NCBI GenBank assembly: GCA_964493505.1
Contig: CAZBNP010000011.1
Location: 92,285 to 156,284 of the forward strand
Length of the DNA stretch: 64,000 nucleotides
Direction of reading: 5' to 3'
Origin: Chryseosolibacter sp964493505
GTDB lineage: Bacteria > Bacteroidota > Bacteroidia > Cytophagales > Cyclobacteriaceae
A program made the translations under genes and the position numbers. Position 1 is the first letter of the stretch. The number at the start of each line of letters is the position of its first letter. The notes under the pieces are model-generated. The model was not told the DNA's origin. It ran no database searches and saw only the letters and a list, made by a program, of their open reading frames with translations. Shown in pieces: positions 18,383 through 27,203 of the stretch.

Positions 18383-19654
18383 TCAGTCGCCGGTTTTACC
18401 GGTGTGTTTCATCTGGGCGGTGACCCATTGTTCGTTTTGCCAATATAGTATGGAATCGCGCCGATTGTAGAATTTATTGAAGAAGATCGGAACACTGTTG
18501 TCGACCAGTCTGCCCGGGCCGTTGCTCAGTACGCAGATGCCGATGCCGCTTCGTCGATCGACGGCTACTTCGCTTCGGTATCCCCTCACGTAGCCACCGT
18601 GGTAATACAATGTGTCGTTCTTGAAATTGAGAACCCGCCAGCCGAGGGCATAACGCGAATCAGACCGACCGACCCATTTCCGAAAGTATCGGTTCTTTGA
18701 ACGTGCTTTCACCATGGGCGTAAAGATTTTGTCGAGTGTCGATTTTGCAATGATGTCATCCCTTGTGCCGAGCATGACCTTGAGCCATTCGGCCATATCG
18801 GAGATGCTCGCGTTTACGCCTCCGGCCGGCCCTACGTTGTAGTAGGTGTTTGATATGGTTGTCGGCTTCCATCCTTTTCTCCAATGCAAATGCGGTTGCG
18901 CTACATTCTCATTCTGCATGATCGCATCGTAGCTCATCGACGCGTCCTTCATCCCCAGGGGATTGAATACTCTCTCGCGCATCAGGGCCTGATAGGTCCT
19001 TCCTGTTTTTGCGCGGATGACTTCACCGATAATGCTGTAGGCGACATTCTGATAGCTGTAGACCTCACCGGGTTCGGCGATCATATTTACGTTCTTGAGC
19101 TCCCCGATCATCGCGGGAAGGTCAAGTCCATCTTCCACCAGCGTGGTGTAGGTGTGGTAAGGGAGTCCTACGGTGTGTGAAAGCACGTGTGTAAGCCGCA
19201 GGCTGTCCGTGTTTTTCTTTGGCTTGAGCTCGAAGCCGGGAAGGTATTGCACGACGCGGTCTTCCCATTCGAGCAGGCTGTCTTCTACCAGTATGCCGGT
19301 GAGCAATGGCGCGAAGCACTTGGAAACGGAAGCGAGCCGAAAGACGGTGTGGACGTCTATCGAGTCAGGTTTGTCAGTGTCGCGCACGCCGTAGGCTTTC
19401 ATGAACAGGACTGTGCTGTCCTGCACGATCGCAATAGCGAGTGCCGGTGTCTTGGTGTCGGCGAGCATTTGGGTGATCTCCGCCTCATAGTCGCTGAGAA
19501 GACTTTCGACATAAGGATTTGGAAGTGCGGATTCTATCGGCTCGGGGGTGATCTCTGGTTCTTGAACAGGTTCTTTTGCCTGGAAGTTGATGATCAATCC
19601 GAATACGATCACCAACATCACAAGCAGGCTTCCAATGACTCGTTTTCTCGCCAT
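18383..19654 (-). CDS. Beta-lactamase-family serine hydrolase (class C/PBP4-like fold)
   Basis: A 423-residue periplasmic enzyme anchored by an N-terminal helix (VIGSLLVMLVIVFGLII). It has the three motifs of the serine beta-lactamase/penicillin-binding fold: SVSK (SxxK nucleophile), YQN (in YSYQNVAYSIIG) and HGG (YYHGGYVRG). Members include esterases, D-aminopeptidases and peptidoglycan-modifying enzymes, and only some hydrolyse beta-lactams, so resistance should not be assumed. The ATG at 19654 is chosen because it begins the membrane segment; the longer frame would overlap radC. It lies 55 bases downstream of radC. Confidence 0.85.
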   Translation of the reverse strand: MARKRVIGSLLVMLVIVFGLIINFQAKEPVQEPEITPEPIESALPNPYVESLLSDYEAEITQMLADTKTPALAIAIVQDSTVLFMKAYGVRDTDKPDSIDVHTVFRLASVSKCFAPLLTGILVEDSLLEWEDRVVQYLPGFELKPKKNTDSLRLTHVLSHTVGLPYHTYTTLVEDGLDLPAMIGELKNVNMIAEPGEVYSYQNVAYSIIGEVIRAKTGRTYQALMRERVFNPLGMKDASMSYDAIMQNENVAQPHLHWRKGWKPTTISNTYYNVGPAGGVNASISDMAEWLKVMLGTRDDIIAKSTLDKIFTPMVKARSKNRYFRKWVGRSDSRYALGWRVLNFKNDTLYYHGGYVRGYRSEVAVDRRSGIGICVLSNGPGRLVDNSVPIFFNKFYNRRDSILYWQNEQWVTAQMKHTGKTGD

Positions 19655-19709
19655 GCTTTGACTTGTGTTTTTCTGCCGGTCTATAGAAAACTGACAAACC
19701 GGTATTTTA

Positions 19710-20426
19710 TTACGCGGGAAGAGGACCCATGAGGCCCGCATCCCCAAAACTAACATAATCCTGGCCGGCAATGATCAGATGATCAAGTATCTGAATATCG
19801 AGTAATTCACCCGCGCGGACCAGTTTTTTCGTTATGTCCTTGTCTTCTCTACTGATCTTCGTACTTCCCGATGGATGATTATGGGCCAGAATGATTCCGC
19901 TTGCCAGTTCGGCGAGCGCAAGTTTGAAAATGATTTTCGCATCGACAACAGTAGCGGCAACTCCGCCCTGGCTAATCCGGCATTTTTTGATCATCTGGTT
20001 GGATCTATCGAGCAATATTATCCAGAATTCTTCACTATTAGCATCCTCTAGGTTGGGCCGGAGGATTTCATAGGCATCGATTGAGTTGATGATCATTGGT
20101 TTCGCCCCGACGATTGCCTCCTTTCGCCTTCGGCCGAGTTCAAGCGCGGCGATGATCGCCACGGCTTTGGCCTCTCCTATACCTTTGATTTTCATCAGAT
20201 CTTTAGTCGTTAATCGGGCGAGTTCGTGGAGATTGTGATTAACGGTGTGCAATATCCGCCTGGCGAGCTCTACGGCGCTAACGGCGGGAGTCCCGCTACC
20301 CAGCAAGATAGCGAGCAGTTCGGCATCGGAAAGCGATGGTGTTCCTTTTACCAGTAGCTTTTCACGGGGTCTGTCGTCCGGAGACCAACTTTTGATCTTC
20401 AGCGGATGAAGTGCAGGGTCATTCAT
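19710..20426 (-). CDS. radC: RadC-family JAMM-domain protein
   Basis: A 238-residue protein. A helix-hairpin-helix region (LMKIKGIGEAKAVAIIAALELG, ~residues 65-90, quoted in part as IKGIGEAKAVAI) precedes an MPN/JAMM domain with the metal motif HNHPSGSTKISREDK. The name comes from an old DNA-repair link that was later assigned to recG, so the real role is unsettled. The ATG at 20426 is preferred; an upstream GTG-type start would add 14 residues lacking similarity. It is separated from rpsT by a strong terminator. Confidence 0.9.
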   Translation of the reverse strand: MNDPALHPLKIKSWSPDDRPREKLLVKGTPSLSDAELLAILLGSGTPAVSAVELARRILHTVNHNLHELARLTTKDLMKIKGIGEAKAVAIIAALELGRRRKEAIVGAKPMIINSIDAYEILRPNLEDANSEEFWIILLDRSNQMIKKCRISQGGVAATVVDAKIIFKLALAELASGIILAHNHPSGSTKISREDKDITKKLVRAGELLDIQILDHLIIAGQDYVSFGDAGLMGPLPA

Positions 20427-20484
20427 AGGGGTCTTTTTATCCTGGTGATCGTTTGAGCGGGCCACCAAACGAATTTAAAAAGAA

Positions 20485-20515
20485 AAACCCTCTCCGAACA
20501 ATTCGGAGAGGGTTT
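20485..20515 (-). terminator. Rho-independent terminator of rpsT
   Basis: A 14-bp perfect stem (left arm 20485-20498, right arm 20502-20515) with a three-base loop, followed on the minus strand by a T-rich run. It lies 32 bases after the rpsT stop. Because the stem has an A-run on one side and a T-run on the other, weak activity in the other direction is possible. Confidence 0.9.
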
Positions 20516-20547
20516 CATCTTCTCAATTATCTACTACTATTATATTC

Positions 20548-20805
20548 TTATGACTCCAGTCCGTTGACGAACTTGGCGAGTTTGGATTTCTGATTTGCAG
20601 CCTTCTTCCAGTGAATAACGTTGTTCTTGGCGAGTTTATCGATCATAGCGGAAACTTGCTTAAGCAATTCCGTAGCCTCCGATTTAACCTTGGTGGCCCT
20701 CAGCCTCTTAACAAAGGTTCTGGTGGTTTTGTGTTGATAACGGTTGCGCAGGCGCTTTGTCTCGTTCGCCCGCATTCTTTTTTCTGCTGATTTATGATTT
20801 GCCAT
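20548..20805 (-). CDS. rpsT: 30S ribosomal protein S20
   Basis: An 85-residue basic protein beginning MANHKSAEKRMRANETKRLRN in the typical S20 way, binding 16S rRNA in the small subunit. It is a single-gene transcription unit with its own promoter (20831-20860) and terminator (20485-20515). The start is certain from the conserved N-terminus. Confidence 0.98.
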   Translation of the reverse strand: MANHKSAEKRMRANETKRLRNRYQHKTTRTFVKRLRATKVKSEATELLKQVSAMIDKLAKNNVIHWKKAANQKSKLAKFVNGLES

Positions 20806-20830
20806 ATCCTCTTGTCCAAAATAAGGATTG

Positions 20831-20860
20831 CAAAGGTAAGGAGAATTGCGAAAAATGCAA
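20831..20860 (-). promoter_or_regulatory. Promoter of rpsT
   Basis: On the minus strand, TTG (20858-20860) and TACCTTTG (20831-20838) are 19 bases apart, the classic Bacteroidota -33/-7 pair. The -7 box lies 26 bases before the rpsT start codon. Confidence 0.7.
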
Positions 20861-20966
20861 CAACAGGATTCAAGTAAGTTGTGATGCGGCGGGGGTCGTA
20901 GGGTAGAAAAAGTACGGTTTTCTGGTGCGTGCTGGTGGCAGAATTCGCTATTTTAACATAAAACCG

Positions 20967-21929
20967 ATGAAAACGACCCTTTTAATCATTGTCATGGCCC
21001 TGACTACCGCCGCTGAGACCCAGTTTTGGGGGTTTTACGCGCACAAAAAGATCAACCGGCTGGCGGTTTTTACGCTTCCCGCTGAAATGATCGGTTTTTT
21101 CAAAGCCAACATAGACTACATCGAGGAGGCGGCTGTGAACCCCGACAAGCGGCGATATGCCGTTGCCGAGGAGGCGCCGCGGCATTTTCTCGACGCCGAT
21201 CACTACGGCGACGACCCTTTCGACCAGCTGCCGCGGCGCTGGAGTGAGGCGGTGCGGCAATTTGGCGACGACAGCCTCCAGGCGCATGGCATCCTGCCCT
21301 GGCATCTGTTCCTTATGTATCAGCGCCTTCGTGATGCCTTTATAGTGAATGACGGGCCGGAGATTCTCCGGCTCTCTGCCGAGCTTGGTCATTATGTGGC
21401 CGATGCCCACGTGCCACTGCACACAACGAAGAACTACAACGGTCAATTCACGGGGCAGGAGGGCATCCACGGGTTTTGGGAGTCGCGGTTGCCCGAGTTG
21501 TTTTCGGATGAATACGATTTTTTCGTCGGCCGCGCTGTTTACATCTCCGATCCCCTGGAGGCTATCTGGGGAGTCGTGATCTCGGCGCATGAACTGGTCG
21601 GCGAGGTGCTGCGGCAGGAGAGTATCCTCGCACAGCGATTCGCTGAAAGAAAGTATTCTTTTGAAACCCGCGGCGGTACAACGGTGAGGGTATATGCTGA
21701 AGACTACGCGCGCGCCTATCACAGGGCTCTCGACGGTATGGTTGAAAAACAAATGCGCGCCTCCGTGAAAATGACCGGCGACCTCTGGTACACCGCCTGG
21801 ATAGATGCCGGACAGCCGGATCTTTCCAGGCTGATTGACCGCAAGCCGACTGCCGCGGAAATACAACAAAGACGGGAGGAACTGGAGCGCTGGAAAGCCA
21901 CACGCCTCAATACCCGAACCCACGATTGA
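20967..21929 (+). CDS. Zinc-dependent phospholipase C / S1-P1 nuclease family protein
   Basis: A 320-residue secreted protein. A signal peptide ends near residue 18 (cleavage before FWGFYAHKK). In the S1/P1 family the mature N-terminal Trp and several His and Asp residues bind three zinc ions; here WGFYAHKKIN, HFLDADHYG, PWHLFLMY, GHYVADAHVPLHT and HGFWE match. The activity could be on phospholipids or on nucleic acids, and the sequence alone does not decide. The ATG at 20967 is chosen for the signal peptide. The gene is alone, 160 bases after the divergent rpsT and 89 bases before the sensor gene. Confidence 0.82.
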   Translation: MKTTLLIIVMALTTAAETQFWGFYAHKKINRLAVFTLPAEMIGFFKANIDYIEEAAVNPDKRRYAVAEEAPRHFLDADHYGDDPFDQLPRRWSEAVRQFGDDSLQAHGILPWHLFLMYQRLRDAFIVNDGPEILRLSAELGHYVADAHVPLHTTKNYNGQFTGQEGIHGFWESRLPELFSDEYDFFVGRAVYISDPLEAIWGVVISAHELVGEVLRQESILAQRFAERKYSFETRGGTTVRVYAEDYARAYHRALDGMVEKQMRASVKMTGDLWYTAWIDAGQPDLSRLIDRKPTAAEIQQRREELERWKATRLNTRTHD

Positions 21930-22018
21930 TTTCGCCGCAGCTCAGCAGCCGCTGAGCGACTGGCATATCCTTTTACCCGATTTGTTGCGATAGCCGTGCA
22001 GGAGTGCTATCTTCCTCT

Positions 22019-23947
22019 ATGAGACCTATGAAAGAATGGTTAACGCTATTTCTATTCGCTTTGCTTTCACTGTGTCCAGACTTATATGGCCAGGGTATAG
22101 TGGCCGTCGATGACGACGTAGACGAGAATGTTTTCATGCCCTACGAGCTTTCCTACCTCATCGATCCGACCAACACTCTTTCTTTCGATCAGATCTCTTC
22201 GCCCGAGCTAGCCGACCGCTTCAAACAGCACAGCTCTTACCAGAACAAAGACTTCCAGACCGATGCGTCATACTGGATCCGTATACCTATCCAGCACACG
22301 GTCAGCACGGGAAAGGTCTGGCTGCTGGAATTCTATGATCAGACTATCGACCACCTTGACGCATACGTTCCCCGTTCTGACGGATCGTACAGTAAGATGA
22401 CCTTCGGCGACCGCCGCGTGTTTGACGAACGCTCATTGCCTCACAAGAATTTCGAACTCTTGCTCGACATGAGAACAGACACGCTGATGGTTTATTATTT
22501 CCGGGTTCAGTCGCACGGCTTTGCAGATGTACGGATCGCTTTCCGTTCACTTAACCGGTTCATCTATTATGCGCTGAATGAGTACTTTCTCTTCGGCACG
22601 TTTTATGGGATGATCCTCATTATAAGCCTCTACAATTTCCTCGTGTTTCTCGCTATTCGCGAAATCAAGAACATCTATTATATTCTGTATATTTTAAGTG
22701 TAGCGGCGTATGCGATAAGCTATGATGGCATTGGGTTTCAGTATTTATGGCCCGACCATCCTGAATGGAACGATTATGCAACCGGTGTTACACTTTTCTC
22801 CGTTATTTTCTGGGCCCTCGTTTTTACGCGGCGTTTTCTGCGAACAAAGACAAATGCTCCTATGCTCGACCGGGCGTTGCTCGGGATGATTGTGGTCAGG
22901 TCGGCCTTTTTTCTGACGGAGTTATCTTTTTTTCCTGATTTGCTGACGTATCGCAATATTGAAATCATCCCGCTGTCGCTAATATTTTATAGTGCGATTG
23001 CTGTGTGGAGACGGGGATACAGGCCGGCGCGTTTTTTCGTGATCGCGTACGGGATTCTGTTTACCGGGTTTTTTATCCGCACACTTGTTTATTTCAATGT
23101 GCTACCGTTCACTACACCGCTGCACTACAGCCTGCACTTCAGTTTTGTCCTTGAAATGCTGTTCCTCACCTTTGCGATGGGCGACCGTATTCGTATTCTC
23201 AAAGCTATGCGCGACCGGGCGCTCAAACGCATCTTCCGCCAACATGAAATCAATCTTCGGCTTAAGGATAAGGTGAACCGTGAACTTGAGCAAAAAGTGC
23301 AGGAGCGAACGACCGAACTCAACCGGAAGAACGAGCAACTGGAAGTGATCAACAGCAAGCTCGAACGGCAGTCGGCTGAGATCAATCAGATCAACTCCAT
23401 GCTCGATCTGGATAACTGGAAACTGAAGAACAGCATCCGGGAAGTGTTGAATGAGCGCCTGATGGAAAAGACCATGGACTACCGGCAGTTCAGCACCTTG
23501 TATCCCGATAGCCTCGCATGTTTTCGTTTTCTTGAGACCCTGAAATGGGAAAATGGATTCCAGTGCAGAAAGTGCAGCAATCCGAAGTATTTTGAAGGTG
23601 CACAAAAATTTGCCCGTCGGTGTACGCGGTGTGGTTATAATGAGTCGATCACCAGTTATACGATTTTTCACAGTATTAAATTTCCAGTCGAAAAAGCCTT
23701 CTATATCGCATACCTGGCGGTGGCCGGGAGAAAGGATTATACACTTGAGTCGCTCTCAAGCCAGCTGGATCTGCGGGTAAATACGGTCTGGTCTTTCAAA
23801 AAGAAGGTGCACGATAGGATTCTCCTGTTAGATCGATCCGGCCGCAAGCCAACGGTATCGCGTTGGCAGGATGTGGTTACAATTCCCCAAAAAGCCTTAA
23901 GCAGCCGTACCCGTGATACGGCGCAAACTCCGGATAGTTCGTCGTAA
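22019..23947 (+). CDS. 7TMR-DISM sensor fused to an IS1595-type transposase zinc-ribbon/HTH module
   Basis: A 642-residue chimera. After a signal peptide (~1-25) come an extracytoplasmic 7TMR-DISMED2-type domain (~30-175), seven membrane helices (~190-385), a coiled coil (~400-485) and a C-terminal part matching the N-terminus of IS1595-family transposases. That part has FSTLYPDSLACFRFLETLKW, a zinc ribbon with CRKC (516, 519) and CTRC (535, 538), then TIFHSIKFPVEKAF, and a helix-turn-helix-like stretch near 560-590. The transposase catalytic DDE/DDN domain is absent. No kinase domain is present. It probably senses an outside signal and binds DNA directly. It precedes the susCD/GH144 genes by 209 bases on the same strand. 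The start may be 22019 or 22028. Confidence 0.85.
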   Translation: MRPMKEWLTLFLFALLSLCPDLYGQGIVAVDDDVDENVFMPYELSYLIDPTNTLSFDQISSPELADRFKQHSSYQNKDFQTDASYWIRIPIQHTVSTGKVWLLEFYDQTIDHLDAYVPRSDGSYSKMTFGDRRVFDERSLPHKNFELLLDMRTDTLMVYYFRVQSHGFADVRIAFRSLNRFIYYALNEYFLFGTFYGMILIISLYNFLVFLAIREIKNIYYILYILSVAAYAISYDGIGFQYLWPDHPEWNDYATGVTLFSVIFWALVFTRRFLRTKTNAPMLDRALLGMIVVRSAFFLTELSFFPDLLTYRNIEIIPLSLIFYSAIAVWRRGYRPARFFVIAYGILFTGFFIRTLVYFNVLPFTTPLHYSLHFSFVLEMLFLTFAMGDRIRILKAMRDRALKRIFRQHEINLRLKDKVNRELEQKVQERTTELNRKNEQLEVINSKLERQSAEINQINSMLDLDNWKLKNSIREVLNERLMEKTMDYRQFSTLYPDSLACFRFLETLKWENGFQCRKCSNPKYFEGAQKFARRCTRCGYNESITSYTIFHSIKFPVEKAFYIAYLAVAGRKDYTLESLSSQLDLRVNTVWSFKKKVHDRILLLDRSGRKPTVSRWQDVVTIPQKALSSRTRDTAQTPDSSS

Positions 23948-24045
23948 TTGGAAAGTGTTTTTGATCCGCAAGAGGATACCCGTGAACCCTCAAAAATCTT
24001 CCCGAAATCGTTTGAAATAGATGTTTTTTTTCCGCAAAAAGCTAT

Positions 24046-24069
24046 ACGCCATTTGTGCGTGTCTGGCGT
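24046..24069. repeat. Inverted repeat upstream of susC, possible operator
   Basis: Arms ACGCCA (24046-24051) and TGGCGT (24064-24069) are separated by 12 bases in the 209-base spacer before susC. A CCATTT word is repeated within and beyond it (24049-24054 and about 24080-24085). Six-base arms can arise by chance, so the operator idea is tentative. I saw no clear TAnnTTTG promoter in this spacer. Confidence 0.3.
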
Positions 24070-24156
24070 GAGTTAAATACCATTTCGGTCGATTTTTCTG
24101 CGCATTCAGGTGGTTTTTGCCCAAATTTTCTGTTATCAAAACTTAACCGATAACGT

Positions 24157-27100
24157 ATGAAAAAATATCTACTAATCCTTTTGCCTCTCCTCTGTGCGGC
24201 ATCGGCGTGGTCGCAGGACAGGCTGGTGACCGGAACGGTTATGTCTGGGGAAGACAACCTCCCTGTTCCGGGCGTAAACGTGATCGTGCAGGGTACCACC
24301 AAAGGTACCGCTACGGATGTAGACGGGAATTATTCAATATCCCTTACACCCGACGAGAATATGTTGGTTTTTTCGTTTGTTGGCTTTGAATCTGTCACAG
24401 TGAATGTATCGGGACGTTCAACAGTCGACGTTACGCTGGAGGCGGATGTCACCGCCCTCGACGAGGTGGTTGTGGTAGGTTACGGCACCCAGCGCGAAAG
24501 AGATCTTACATCGGCTATTGCAACGATCAGAGCCGACGAGATCTCGAAAACACCCACAGGCCAGGCGATGCAGGCATTGCAGGGTAAAGTACCTGGCCTC
24601 CAGATCGTGAGCAGCGGCGCTCCCGGTACCGGTCCGACGGTACGGGTGCGGGGCGTCGGTTCTTATCCCAGTATTAACGCGGAAGGTAAAACGAACAATG
24701 TGGAATCACCGCTTTATGTGGTCGACGGAATGTTCTTCGACAACATCGATTTCCTCAACCCCGCTGATATCGCCACGATGTCGATTCTGAAGGACGCATC
24801 AGCGGCGGCGATCTACGGAGTACGCGCAGCAAACGGCGTCATACTTATTGAGACGAAATCCGGCCTTAACAACGAGGCTGCGCAGATCTCCTACGATGGA
24901 TATTACGGCGTTCAGATTGCCCAGAATATCCTGAAAATGGCAAACGCGGAGCAGTTTACGGCGATGGCGAATGAATCGGGCTCAGTTCCGGATGCGAATA
25001 ATATCCTGAGCGCAATGCAGCGCTACGGCAGGAGCCGGGTAAACCCAAATGTACCGGATGTCAATACCGACTGGTATGATCAGGTTCTCAGGGCGGCGCC
25101 TATGCAAAACCATAGCCTGAATGTAATGGGTGGTGGAGAAAACACCTCCTATTCCATCGGCGGGGGATATTTCTCGCAGGATGGTATCCTCGACACCAAG
25201 AACGACTATGAGCGTTTTAATTTGCGCTCAAAGATCGATTTCAAAGCCAACGACTGGTTCAGCATCGGAGGTAATGTCAACATGATCAACTCTACACGTT
25301 ACGCGGCGGAGGATGCTGCCTGGAATCAGACTTACTTCGCGGTACCCATCCTTCCCGTCTATGACGAGCAGAATACCGCGGCATCACCGGTCCGTTACGC
25401 AAGTGCGCAACACATCGGTTATCGCAGCGGACAGAACCCGTTCCCGGTGCTCAGGTTTAACAACAACCAGCACCGTGTTCGCCAGACGCTGGCGAATTTT
25501 TACATGCAGTTCGATCTCATTCCTGATAAGCTGAACTTCCGGTCGACCTACAACGTCAGTTCGCAATCACTGAGTATCCGGGAGGTCGACCTCCCTTATT
25601 ATGTGAGCGACGGCTGGCAGCGTCCGCAAGCCACAATTACAAAAACCAGTGAAACATTTTACAACCAGATCTGGGATAACGTGGTGACTTATACCGAAAA
25701 TATCGATGATCACCACTTTGTGGTAATGGTCGGGTCGTCGTTCCGCGATGAATCCTGGACGAAACTCAAAGCGGCGGGAACGGATTTCTCCGTGCCGCTT
25801 GACAGGGAGCAGTCGTGGTACTTAAACTTCGCGAACCAGATTCCAACCGAACAGGTAGACGATGATGGTACGCGGGGTTACGGTCTGTCGTATTTTGGAA
25901 GAGTAACCTACAACTTCAGAGACAAGTATCTCCTGTATGGTACCATGCGCGCGGATGGCACGTCTAAGTACCAGGAAAAGTGGGGCTATTTCCCTTCAGT
26001 CGGCGCAGGGTGGGTGTTGTCGGAGGAAGAATTCATCACCGATGCCCAGGGGGTTGATTTCCTCAAGCTGCGCGCCGGATGGGGTAGGTTAGGCAATGAT
26101 AAGATCGCGGCGAGTGCAGGCGCGAGAACGACTACTGTCATCACGACGGCGATCAATGATCAGCTGGTATCGGGGGCCTTGTTCAACAATACCTTTGCTT
26201 ATCTGGAGTGGGAGGTTATTGAATCCTGGAACTTTGGTTTGTCGTCGCGCTGGCTGAACAACCGTCTCTCGTTTGAAGCGGATTATTTTATACGCAAGAA
26301 TCTCAACGCCGTCATTCCCGTCCGCTTCGGAAATACATTCGAGAACCGCAACGCCGGCGTCATCAAGAACTCTGGATTTGAGCTGGCTGCCGAGTGGTCT
26401 GAACAAATGGCCAACGGCCTGACCTACCGCATCGGGGGAAATCTGACGACGGTGAAGAATGAGGTTATTGACATCTATGGCCAGCCGTACATCGACGCCG
26501 GCACAGCCGAGTTCCGGCGACGCACGATGACGGGGGAACCTATCTACGCTTTTTTTGGGTATGAGGTGACAGGTGTGTATCAAACTCCTGAACAAGTCAA
26601 CGCCGATCCTATTGCCGTTGAGAATGGGCTCGTCCCCGGCGATCTTGTGTTCAGGGACCAGAATGACGACGGACTCATAAACGACAATGACCGCGTTGTC
26701 CTCGGGTCGTATCTCCCGACAGTTACCTATGGTGCGAACCTTGGCGTATCGTTCATGAACATTGACCTGTCGGTGAATGTCATGGGCCAGTATGGAAACA
26801 AGATCCTCAATCGCAAACGTGGGGAGATCATCTGGACTCCCGATGGCAATATGGATGCAGACCTGGCCATCAACCGGTGGCACGGAGAAGGCACTTCCAA
26901 TGAGTATCCTTCATCGGCCGGCCTGAGAAAAGGATGGAACCAGAAAATGAGTACATTCTTTGTTGAAGACGGAGGCTTTTTCCGGATTCAGAACGTACAA
27001 CTCGCTTACAACCTCACAGAGCTCGAAGCATTCGGAACGAGGTTGCCCGCTTCGCGGATCATTCTCACCGCGGAACGTCCGCTGACGATGTTCAGCTACA

Positions 27101-27192
27101 ACGGTTTTAACCCTGAAGTTCCGGGCGGTATCGATACACAGACATATCCGATCCCCGCTGTTTACACCGTCGGATTAAATGTGAAATTCTAA
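24157..27192 (+). CDS. SusC/RagA-family TonB-linked outer-membrane transporter
   Basis: A 1011-residue outer-membrane transporter. After the signal peptide (ending AWSQ, ~20) comes a carboxypeptidase-like beta domain (~24-100, GEDNLPVPGVNVIV), the TonB-box region DEVVVVGYGTQ, a plug with LQGKVPGLQI and SPLYVVDGM, and a long barrel ending in GLNVKF. It imports large oligosaccharides with the SusD partner encoded 11 bases downstream. Neighbouring GH144 enzymes suggest that the substrate is beta-1,2-glucan, by context. No STN domain is present, so it does not signal through an anti-sigma factor. Confidence 0.95.
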   Translation: MKKYLLILLPLLCAASAWSQDRLVTGTVMSGEDNLPVPGVNVIVQGTTKGTATDVDGNYSISLTPDENMLVFSFVGFESVTVNVSGRSTVDVTLEADVTALDEVVVVGYGTQRERDLTSAIATIRADEISKTPTGQAMQALQGKVPGLQIVSSGAPGTGPTVRVRGVGSYPSINAEGKTNNVESPLYVVDGMFFDNIDFLNPADIATMSILKDASAAAIYGVRAANGVILIETKSGLNNEAAQISYDGYYGVQIAQNILKMANAEQFTAMANESGSVPDANNILSAMQRYGRSRVNPNVPDVNTDWYDQVLRAAPMQNHSLNVMGGGENTSYSIGGGYFSQDGILDTKNDYERFNLRSKIDFKANDWFSIGGNVNMINSTRYAAEDAAWNQTYFAVPILPVYDEQNTAASPVRYASAQHIGYRSGQNPFPVLRFNNNQHRVRQTLANFYMQFDLIPDKLNFRSTYNVSSQSLSIREVDLPYYVSDGWQRPQATITKTSETFYNQIWDNVVTYTENIDDHHFVVMVGSSFRDESWTKLKAAGTDFSVPLDREQSWYLNFANQIPTEQVDDDGTRGYGLSYFGRVTYNFRDKYLLYGTMRADGTSKYQEKWGYFPSVGAGWVLSEEEFITDAQGVDFLKLRAGWGRLGNDKIAASAGARTTTVITTAINDQLVSGALFNNTFAYLEWEVIESWNFGLSSRWLNNRLSFEADYFIRKNLNAVIPVRFGNTFENRNAGVIKNSGFELAAEWSEQMANGLTYRIGGNLTTVKNEVIDIYGQPYIDAGTAEFRRRTMTGEPIYAFFGYEVTGVYQTPEQVNADPIAVENGLVPGDLVFRDQNDDGLINDNDRVVLGSYLPTVTYGANLGVSFMNIDLSVNVMGQYGNKILNRKRGEIIWTPDGNMDADLAINRWHGEGTSNEYPSSAGLRKGWNQKMSTFFVEDGGFFRIQNVQLAYNLTELEAFGTRLPASRIILTAERPLTMFSYNGFNPEVPGGIDTQTYPIPAVYTVGLNVKF

Positions 27193-27203
27193 CTCACCAG
27201 AAT

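Noticed and set aside
18383..19654. A beta-lactamase conferring resistance
   Set aside because: The fold motifs are present but the family mostly contains esterases and peptidases; nothing in the sequence indicates beta-lactam hydrolysis.
20982..21923. A 313-residue open frame antisense to the S1/P1-type phospholipase gene
   Set aside because: The sense frame has all family motifs and a signal peptide. The antisense frame has no features of a real protein.
23553..23947. Transposase-like zinc ribbon as part of an insertion sequence
   Set aside because: It is in frame with the sensor, there is no catalytic DDE/DDN domain, no second open frame and no terminal inverted repeats around it, so it is a domain of the sensor and not a mobile element.
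26089..26883. A 264-residue frame antisense to susC
   Set aside because: No start context or domain, and susC is intact on the other strand.
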